20,134 nucleotides of DNA from JAUVIB01 sp964424545. Lineage in GTDB: Bacteria; Calditrichota; Calditrichia; Calditrichales; Calditrichaceae. Below the pieces are notes generated by a model. The model was not told the origin of the DNA. It searched no databases and saw only the letters and a list, made by a program, of their open reading frames with translations. The translations under genes were made by a program, and so were the position numbers. Shown here one piece after another: positions 15,246-20,134 of the stretch. The DNA lies in assembly GCA_964424545.1 (NCBI GenBank), contig CAYRJN010000055.1:1-20134 (forward strand), given 5' to 3'. Position 1 is the stretch's first letter. Every line of letters starts with the position of its first letter.

Positions 15246-17354
15246 TTAATTTTTAATACCCGCCTGATCCAGAATAAAAGCGAATTCAAAAGCCGTCTCT
15301 TTTTGGCGTTTAAAGCGTCCCGTTGAGCCGCTGTGGCCGGCTTCCATATTTATTTTTAGCAACAGAACATGATCGTCCGTTTTCATATCACGCAGTTTGG
15401 CCACCCATTTGGAGGGCTCCCAATACTGCACCTGGGAATCGTGTAATCCGGTGGTAACAAGCAAGGCCGGATAATCTTTTGCTTCTACATTATCATAAGG
15501 CGAATAAGAAAGAATATAATCATAGTATTCTTTGATATTGGGATTGCCCCATTCGTCATATTCAGCCGTGGTGAGCGGAATGGATTCATCCAGCATGGTG
15601 GTAACCACATCCACAAATGGCACTGCGGCAACAACGCCTTTAAACAGGTTGGGAGCCATATTGATCACCGCGCCCATCAACAAACCGCCGGCGCTGCCGC
15701 CCATGGCAAATAGTTTTTGCGGCGATGTGTATTTTTGTTGTACGAGATATTCGGCGCAATCGATAAAATCACTAAACGTATTCTTCTTTTTCAACAGCTT
15801 GCCGTCTTCATACCATTGCCGTCCCATCTCCTGACCGCCGCGGATATGAGCAATGGCAAAAATAAAGCCGCGATCCAGCAGACTTAAACGCGCCGAATTG
15901 AAATAAGGATTCATACTGTATCCATAAGAACCATATCCGTAAAGCAGCAAGGGCATATTCTCTTTTTTTAAATCTTTGCGGTAAACGAGAGAAATCGGCA
16001 CCTTTACGCCGTCGCGGGCGCGCGCCCATAAACGCTCGGTTTTATAATTTTCTTTATTAAAATCACCCTCGACTTTTTGTTCTTTCATCAAAATCTTTGC
16101 CTTCGTCTTCATATTGAAATCGTAAGTAGAATTCGGCGTGGTTAAAGAAGTATAACCATAGCGCAAAATATCCGTATCAAATTCGGGATTTGTGGAAATA
16201 TGAGCGCTGTAAGCCGGTTCTCCGAAGTCGAGATAATAGTCGTTCATATCTTTCCAACGGTAAACGTGCAATTGCGTTAAGCCGTTTTTGCGTTCCTGTA
16301 AAACAAAATAGTTATTAAATAATTCAAAATTTTCCAATAAAACGTTATTACGGTGAGGTACAACTTCTTTCCAGTAGCGGTTTTCAGTTCTATTGCTCGG
16401 TGTTTTCATTAATTTAAAATTTTTCGCGCCGCCCTCGTTAGTTAGAATAAAAAAGTGATCGCCGAAATGTTCCACATGATACTCTAAATCTTTTTGACGT
16501 GGCTGGATGACTTTAAATTTGCCATCCGGTTTACCGGCGTCAAGATAGCGGTATTCCGTAGAAAGCGTTTGATCGCTGGAGATCATAATATATTTATCGG
16601 ATTTCGATTTGTAAACATGGACATTAAAGGTGCTGTCCGTTTCCGTATAAACGGTTTTATCCTGTTCAACTGCTGTATTTAATTTATGATTTAAAATTTT
16701 ATAAGGTCGCAATGATTCGTCTTTTACAGCATAAAAAAGCGTTTCATTATCGTTAGCCCAAACGGCGCTTCCGGTGGTATTCTTTATGGCCTTCTCTATA
16801 ATTTTACCGCTTTGTAAATCTTTTATATAGATATCATATTTGCGCCGTCCCACATCATCCACGCCGAAGGATAGAAGGCGATTATCGGGGCTTACATGCG
16901 GCGAACTGATCTGATAATAACTATGTCCCTGTGCCATTTTATTGACGTCAAGCATGATCTCTTCATCGGCCTCAAGCGAGCCTTTTTTACGGCAGTAAAT
17001 GGGATATTCCTTATCTTTTTCATAGCGGATGTAGTAAAAATAGCCAACTTTTTTATAAGGAACCGTTTGATCGTCCTTGGCGATTCTACCGATGATTTCT
17101 TTAAATAGTTTATCCTCAAGCGCTTTGGTATGTTTCGTCATAGCATCCGTATAGGCATTTTCCGCTTTTAAATATTCGAGCACTTTGGGATTATCGCGTT
17201 CATTGAGCCAAAAATAGTTATCGATACGCGTATCGCCGTGTTTTTTTAATTCGATCGGTATTTTATCCGCGACCGGCGGTTTTGTTTGTTCCGTAGTACA
17301 TGAACCCAGCATTACAATCATTACTCCCGTTAAAAATGATTTTAATTTGAACAT
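15246..17354 (-). CDS. ptrB: Oligopeptidase B-like S9A serine peptidase, predicted lipoprotein
   Basis: I set the start at 17354, because AAAGGAGG stands five bases ahead; the frame is open to 17381 but without a ribosome site. The 702-residue product has a lipoprotein signal: basic MFKLK, a hydrophobic stretch, and the lipobox LGSC with Cys19. The mature protein follows the prolyl oligopeptidase plan: NYFWLNERDNPKVLEYL near the N-terminus, a beta-propeller, then the alpha/beta-hydrolase domain with LLYGYGSYGYS, GGSAGG (nucleophile Ser554), TGLHDSQVQYWEPSKW (Asp639) and EAGHSGSTGRF (His674). The full triad is present. S9A enzymes cleave peptides shorter than about 30 residues, with oligopeptidase B cutting after Lys/Arg. 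The lipid anchor puts it outside the cytoplasmic membrane, in the periplasm or on the outer membrane. It is divergent from the double-glycine peptide operon. The symbol reflects family likeness, not proven orthology. Confidence 0.9.
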   Translation of the reverse strand: MFKLKSFLTGVMIVMLGSCTTEQTKPPVADKIPIELKKHGDTRIDNYFWLNERDNPKVLEYLKAENAYTDAMTKHTKALEDKLFKEIIGRIAKDDQTVPYKKVGYFYYIRYEKDKEYPIYCRKKGSLEADEEIMLDVNKMAQGHSYYQISSPHVSPDNRLLSFGVDDVGRRKYDIYIKDLQSGKIIEKAIKNTTGSAVWANDNETLFYAVKDESLRPYKILNHKLNTAVEQDKTVYTETDSTFNVHVYKSKSDKYIMISSDQTLSTEYRYLDAGKPDGKFKVIQPRQKDLEYHVEHFGDHFFILTNEGGAKNFKLMKTPSNRTENRYWKEVVPHRNNVLLENFELFNNYFVLQERKNGLTQLHVYRWKDMNDYYLDFGEPAYSAHISTNPEFDTDILRYGYTSLTTPNSTYDFNMKTKAKILMKEQKVEGDFNKENYKTERLWARARDGVKVPISLVYRKDLKKENMPLLLYGYGSYGYSMNPYFNSARLSLLDRGFIFAIAHIRGGQEMGRQWYEDGKLLKKKNTFSDFIDCAEYLVQQKYTSPQKLFAMGGSAGGLLMGAVINMAPNLFKGVVAAVPFVDVVTTMLDESIPLTTAEYDEWGNPNIKEYYDYILSYSPYDNVEAKDYPALLVTTGLHDSQVQYWEPSKWVAKLRDMKTDDHVLLLKINMEAGHSGSTGRFKRQKETAFEFAFILDQAGIKN

Positions 17355-17370
17355 TACGGCCTCCTTTACT

Positions 17371-17386
17371 AAGGATATCAATCCTT
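17371..17386. promoter_or_regulatory. Palindrome upstream of the oligopeptidase start
   Basis: AAGGAT and ATCCTT are inverted around ATCA, 16 bp upstream of the oligopeptidase ATG. On the minus strand a TTGATC-18 bp-TATCCT pair overlaps it. It could be an operator or a 5'-UTR hairpin; evidence is limited to symmetry. Confidence 0.25.
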
Positions 17387-17480
17387 AAATAATTGGATCA
17401 AATAACTTTTAGAAATTTACGAAATATTCAAGTGATTGTAAACTATATAAAACCAAACCAATAGAAGGTTGATTTTTTTA

Positions 17481-17636
17481 ATGAAAATCCATGTTTGTCG
17501 TGGAACAATAATTCTATTACAAATAACCAAGGTAACGCCCGCGCTCTATTTTTTTGATGAAAGCGGAAAATTAACGGCCAAAATAGCGGCCAAAAATAAC
17601 GTCCCTTGCCGCGGGGACAAAAAAAAGTTAAATTAA
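17481..17636 (+). CDS. Possible 51-residue ORF ahead of the peptide genes (doubtful)
   Basis: An open frame begins at an ATG and ends 17 bp before the first double-glycine peptide gene. The translation starts MKIHVCRGTI and includes LYFFDESGKLTAKIAAKNN, a somewhat protein-like, basic sequence with two Cys and no double-glycine leader. AGAAGG lies 12 bases ahead, which is far for a ribosome site. Part of it (17575-17598) is a 12-bp-period direct repeat of CGGCCAAAATA, giving LTAKIAAK. It could be a small gene of the operon, a leader ORF, or non-coding sequence that holds an operator. Confidence 0.2.
   Translation: MKIHVCRGTIILLQITKVTPALYFFDESGKLTAKIAAKNNVPCRGDKKKLN
17575..17598. repeat. Tandem direct repeat in the leader of the peptide operon
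   Basis: CGGCCAAAATA (17575-17585) recurs as CGGCCAAAAATA (17587-17598), a 12-bp period, about 55-80 bp upstream of the first peptide start. A spacing of roughly one helical turn is compatible with a regulator binding site. Confidence 0.35.
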
Positions 17637-17653
17637 CATAAGGAGGTATGGTC

Positions 17654-17833
17654 ATGAAAGCGATGACGTATGATGAGATGCAGCAGGTGGAAGGAGGGAT
17701 TGTTGAATATGTTGACGCAGGTTGTGCCGGTGTTGCTATTTGGGGTGTTTTAGGTGGACCATTGGGCTGGGGATTGGAAATTTTTTGCGCCGGTTGGGCA
17801 GTAGGTAGAGTAATTGATGAATTGGGAGGTTAG
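17654..17833 (+). CDS. Double-glycine leader peptide precursor 1 (two-peptide bacteriocin-like)
   Basis: Encodes 59 residues from the ATG at 17654. An ATG at 17648 abuts the strong AAGGAGGT ribosome site and is too close to be used. The 15-residue leader MKAMTYDEMQQVEGG fits the double-glycine pattern exactly (Glu at -8, Met at -7, Val at -4, Gly-Gly at -2/-1). The predicted 44-residue core is hydrophobic and Gly-rich, with GxxxG motifs (G16-G20, G19-G23, G32-G36), three Trp, two Cys (9 and 30) that could form a disulfide, and a net negative charge (five acidic residues, one Arg). Such peptides are cut after GG during export; GxxxG is typical of class IIb two-peptide bacteriocins. The second precursor follows two bases after the stop. 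An antimicrobial or signalling role is inference. Confidence 0.85.
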   Translation: MKAMTYDEMQQVEGGIVEYVDAGCAGVAIWGVLGGPLGWGLEIFCAGWAVGRVIDELGG

Positions 17834-17834
17834 C

Positions 17835-17999
17835 ATGCGAATTTTAAATAAAAATGAAATGATTATAATTGAAGGTGGAAGGGCAAGCAGAGAAACTTGT
17901 GATTTTCTCGCCGCGGCTGCCATAACAAGCGCTGTTGTCGGATTTTTCGGCGGCGCTGTTATTTTTAGCTCCGTATATTTAGGCGCTTGTTCTGAGTAA
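17835..17999 (+). CDS. Double-glycine leader peptide precursor 2 (partner of precursor 1)
   Basis: Encodes 54 residues from the ATG at 17835; GGGAGG (17824-17829) inside the end of precursor 1 is its ribosome site, so the two are coupled. The leader MRILNKNEMIIIEGG has the same landmarks and the same length, 15 residues, as precursor 1 (Leu at -12, Glu at -8, Met at -7, Ile at -4, GG). The predicted 39-residue core has an Ala-rich hydrophobic middle with a GxxxG (G21-G25), one Cys near each end (7 and 37) and a near-neutral charge. The two cores are unrelated in sequence but alike in design, as expected for the two halves of a class IIb bacteriocin that form a helix pair in a target membrane. 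A secreted signal pair is the alternative. A stable hairpin follows 10 bp after the stop. Confidence 0.85.
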   Translation: MRILNKNEMIIIEGGRASRETCDFLAAAAITSAVVGFFGGAVIFSSVYLGACSE

Positions 18000-18008
18000 T
18001 TAACATAT

Positions 18009-18034
18009 ATAGCGGGGATAACTTTCCCCGCTAT
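18009..18034 (+). terminator. Intra-operon hairpin, likely attenuator or mRNA stabiliser
   Basis: ATAGCGGGGA (18009-18018) and TCCCCGCTAT (18025-18034) form a perfect 10-bp stem with a six-base loop, just after precursor 2 and 22 bp before the permease ATG. The following bases are A/T-mixed, not a T-run, so read-through is expected. Such hairpins between peptide and transporter genes commonly raise the peptide-to-transporter ratio. Confidence 0.7.
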
Positions 18035-18055
18035 TAAAATAATTAAAGGTTTATA

Positions 18056-19351
18056 ATGTTTTTTATTAAGCTGATTATTAAACAAAAAATTTATTTATAT
18101 AAACTACATAAAATACAATTGGTCATAGATTTTGCCAAGTACTTTTTCTATATAACCGCCGCTTTGAGTGTGTTATTCTTTAGGAATTCTTTTACTTTTC
18201 TTTTTCCCCCTGATACTATGGCATCCGGCAAGATGGCAATTATGATCATATTAGTCGGAACGATAGCCGGTCACCTGGGTATAACAATATCTCGTTCATT
18301 GACGGCAGTCCCCTTTAAATATTTAATGTCACTTAATAACTTTTTTCTAACAAACTATTTTTATCCGTTATTGTCATCAACTTATTTTTTCATTCTTTTT
18401 CAATTATATATGATGATTGGTGAAAAAGCTTTTATTTATCTTTTCATCTTTTATTTTTCTTATATATTTTCCAAAAAGTACATCTATTTTCGGCTTTTTA
18501 TCGCAGCAGTTGCTATCTTTTTATTAATCAATGGCTCTATCTCATATAGTGAAAGGAGCGTTTTAACAGAATTTTTTCTAATAATCGGCTTTGTTATCAT
18601 CATAGATTTCAATCTGTTCTTTAGTAAAAAACAGTCTTCATCCGATATCGTTGCCAAGCATTTTAATTCGTCCTTAATTAAAAAAGAAATTGAATATTAC
18701 AAATTTTACCAATCCGAAAGATACTATTTTTTTATTGCACTGCTAATGACTTTATCGCTCATTGTATTTTTATCGATAAACGAATTCCAAAACAAAAATT
18801 ATTCTTTTCTAATTTGGGTTTGCTTAACAATATCAACCTTACCGTTTTCAATGACCATCTTTAATTTATATGGAATGGATATTCAAAACTTGCCCTTATA
18901 TTTATTGAATATTAAGGCGGCTATTGACTACCAGAAGAAAAGGATTATTTATTATTTTTATTCTATTTATTTTTTTCAAGGCGTATTTGTATTTTATTTT
19001 TACGTTGTTTTCCATGACATTTTTTTCACTATTACTTTAATTTTGGCCGCTATAGCCTTTTCCGAATTAATGTATTCAACTGCTCTTATTTATTCTATAA
19101 TTTTACCGGAAGAAAAGGAGATGCCTTGGCGTTACGGCCAATATTTTAGATCTAAAAACGTAAATATGATACCTTTTTCAATAATATTTTTCTACGTCCT
19201 ATTTGATTATCTCTATACTCATTTCGGTCTATATCCTTTTGTCATATTAACGGCTATAGCCGTTCTATTCAGATATTATTTACTTGACGCTATTTTACTA
19301 AAACTTATGAGCAATAAACTAAGGTATAAATATGCAAACTACCTATTTTGA
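18056..19351 (+). CDS. Polytopic membrane protein, probable ABC transporter permease for the peptide operon
   Basis: Protein of 431 residues with AAAGG six bases before the ATG. About ten to twelve hydrophobic membrane segments are visible, grouped as a first half (about residues 22-190) and a second half (about 220-420), separated by a charged cytosolic stretch (KKQSSSDIVAKHFNSSLIKKEIEYY). Very rich in Phe, Tyr and Ile, as typical of A+T-rich membrane genes. No peptidase domain, ATPase motif or known signature is present, so I cannot assign a named family. The ATPase gene overlaps its last 20 bases, which makes it the membrane partner of that ATPase. It would either export the two peptides (after leader removal elsewhere) or pump them out as immunity. 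The base composition is clearly more A+T-rich than the catabolic genes in this window. Confidence 0.75.
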   Translation: MFFIKLIIKQKIYLYKLHKIQLVIDFAKYFFYITAALSVLFFRNSFTFLFPPDTMASGKMAIMIILVGTIAGHLGITISRSLTAVPFKYLMSLNNFFLTNYFYPLLSSTYFFILFQLYMMIGEKAFIYLFIFYFSYIFSKKYIYFRLFIAAVAIFLLINGSISYSERSVLTEFFLIIGFVIIIDFNLFFSKKQSSSDIVAKHFNSSLIKKEIEYYKFYQSERYYFFIALLMTLSLIVFLSINEFQNKNYSFLIWVCLTISTLPFSMTIFNLYGMDIQNLPLYLLNIKAAIDYQKKRIIYYFYSIYFFQGVFVFYFYVVFHDIFFTITLILAAIAFSELMYSTALIYSIILPEEKEMPWRYGQYFRSKNVNMIPFSIIFFYVLFDYLYTHFGLYPFVILTAIAVLFRYYLLDAILLKLMSNKLRYKYANYLF

Positions 19352-19961
19352 AATTACGGATATTTATTTTAAATATAGAAAAGCCCAAGATTACATTTTG
19401 AATGGCTTGAGCTTTTCGTTTAGTGGGAACAGTATTATCGGTATTTACGGCGATAACGGAACGGGCAAAACAACATTTCTTAATTGCATATCCGGCGTTT
19501 ACAAAATAGAAAAAGGTGAAATAACTTTAAATGGCAAAAATATTGAAAAAAATAGAAATAATATTTTTTTTATCCCTAATGAATCCATTCTCTTTCCCTA
19601 TTTAACGTTATATGATAATATAATCTTTTTTATGGATTATTTCGGTAAATCCTTAGATAAAAATAGATTTGAACATTTTATAGATCGCTACAATCTAAAA
19701 CAACAAATTAATACTTACGCAGCTCAAGCATCAAGCGGAATGTTAAAAAAAACGTTGATAATTATCGCCTTGCTATTTGAACCGCAAATTTTTATTGCCG
19801 ATGAGCTCTTTAACGGTTTGGATGAAAAAGCAAAATCAAGCATTATCGACGATATAAAACGATATGTAGCAGATAACGATTCAATAGCAATTTTGTCTGT
19901 TCACAATAATATGTTTTTACAAAGCATTTCAACAGAAATTATTGATTTCAATACATTTTAA
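19332..19961 (+). CDS. ABC transporter ATP-binding protein
   Basis: Protein of 209 residues, a single short nucleotide-binding domain. Walker A GDNGTGKT is at 40-47; the signature is SSGML at 134-138, in place of LSGGQ; Walker B IFIADE is at 153-158 with the catalytic Glu158, followed by the D-loop NGLD; and the switch His is at 191 (LSVHNNM). The Q-loop Gln appears replaced by Asn83 (IPNESILFPYLTLYDNI), an unusual change. It should drive the adjoining membrane protein; the domain order and small size fit drug- or peptide-type ABC-2 systems (BcrA or LanF-like) rather than the peptidase-fused bacteriocin exporters. AAGG stands seven bases ahead of the ATG, and the start overlaps the permease 3' end, so the two are coupled. 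An intrinsic terminator closes the operon. Confidence 0.9.
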   Translation: MQTTYFEITDIYFKYRKAQDYILNGLSFSFSGNSIIGIYGDNGTGKTTFLNCISGVYKIEKGEITLNGKNIEKNRNNIFFIPNESILFPYLTLYDNIIFFMDYFGKSLDKNRFEHFIDRYNLKQQINTYAAQASSGMLKKTLIIIALLFEPQIFIADELFNGLDEKAKSSIIDDIKRYVADNDSIAILSVHNNMFLQSISTEIIDFNTF

Positions 19962-20002
19962 TCGGCTTAAAGTTATTAGAAGTAACGAAAGAGCGAAAAC
20001 GG

Positions 20003-20028
20003 AACGCCGGATATTAGGCGTTTTTTTT
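20003..20028 (+). terminator. Intrinsic terminator of the peptide/ABC operon
   Basis: AACGCC (20003-20008) and GGCGTT (20017-20022) pair around an eight-base loop and run into eight T residues (20021-20028), 41 bp past the ATPase stop. This is a classical intrinsic terminator. Confidence 0.8.
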
Positions 20029-20068
20029 AATGCTAAAGTAAAAAACGTTTCATTAACAATACTTGGAA

Positions 20069-20100
20069 GTTGGACATTGAGCCTTCATCGGTTGGATATT
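20069..20100. repeat. Short direct repeat GTTGGAyATT
   Basis: GTTGGACATT (20069-20078) recurs as GTTGGATATT (20091-20100), followed by CGTTTTTTTT. It may be part of a dispersed intergenic repeat; the window ends too soon to judge. Confidence 0.25.
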
Positions 20101-20134
20101 CGTTTTTTTTAATGATGAAGAATGAAGTAAAAAG

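Noticed and set aside
17602..17617. GTCCC/GGGAC hairpin ahead of precursor 1
   Set aside because: Only five pairs, followed by an A-run instead of a T-run on the plus strand; not a credible terminator.
17443..17655. 70-codon minus-strand frame between the oligopeptidase and peptide genes
   Set aside because: Ends within the spacer, has no ribosome site, and runs antisense to the peptide operon leader.
17750..18085. 111-codon minus-strand frame over both peptide genes
   Set aside because: Antisense to the two double-glycine precursors, whose ribosome sites and leaders are clear.
1..20134. CRISPR arrays, tRNA or rRNA genes, transposase genes
   Set aside because: None seen on either strand.

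Overview
The window appears to come from a bacterium with strong Shine-Dalgarno sites (AAGGAGG/GGAGG types) before most genes and moderate A+T content. Its short, region-1.1-free primary-type sigma factor resembles those of the Bacteroidota/FCB side of the tree. The strong ribosome sites argue against a typical member of Bacteroidota, so a Calditrichota-like or other FCB-group lineage is my best guess. That guess is inference; there is no rRNA in the window.

Layout. Positions 1-336 hold the C-terminal receiver domain of a signalling protein, probably a hybrid histidine kinase, cut by the window edge. From 11528 down to 1100, everything is on the minus strand and looks like one catabolic cluster read in two blocks. 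The first block is a DeoR repressor (apparently with an AUU start), an HpaI-type aldolase, two overlapping small proteins that look like distant relatives of each other, and a class III aminotransferase. After a 493-bp gap with a 23-bp palindrome and an inverted pair of G-rich elements comes the second block: a Gfo/Idh/MocA oxidoreductase, an FGGY kinase, a NagB-fold protein with an altered catalytic motif, a metal-dependent amidohydrolase and a neutral-ceramidase-fold hydrolase. The last four genes are tightly packed or overlapping. Together they suggest uptake-independent breakdown of an amino sugar or N-acylated polyol: de-acylation, oxidation, phosphorylation, deamination or isomerisation, aldol cleavage. 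The substrate is unknown and no transporter is present.

Positions 11986-17354 hold unrelated housekeeping genes: a dipeptide epimerase (minus), a group 1/2 sigma-70 factor (plus), a TPR protein (minus) and an oligopeptidase B-type lipoprotein (minus).

The most interesting part is 17654-19961 on the plus strand. Two small genes encode peptides with textbook double-glycine leaders (E at -8, M at -7, V/I at -4, GG at -2/-1). Their hydrophobic cores each carry GxxxG motifs and two cysteines. A 10-bp perfect hairpin follows, then a very A+T-rich polytopic membrane protein and an overlapping ABC ATPase, closed by an intrinsic terminator. This looks like a compact two-peptide bacteriocin or signalling-peptide operon with its own ABC exporter or immunity pump. 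It has no recognisable C39 leader peptidase and no modification enzyme in the window.
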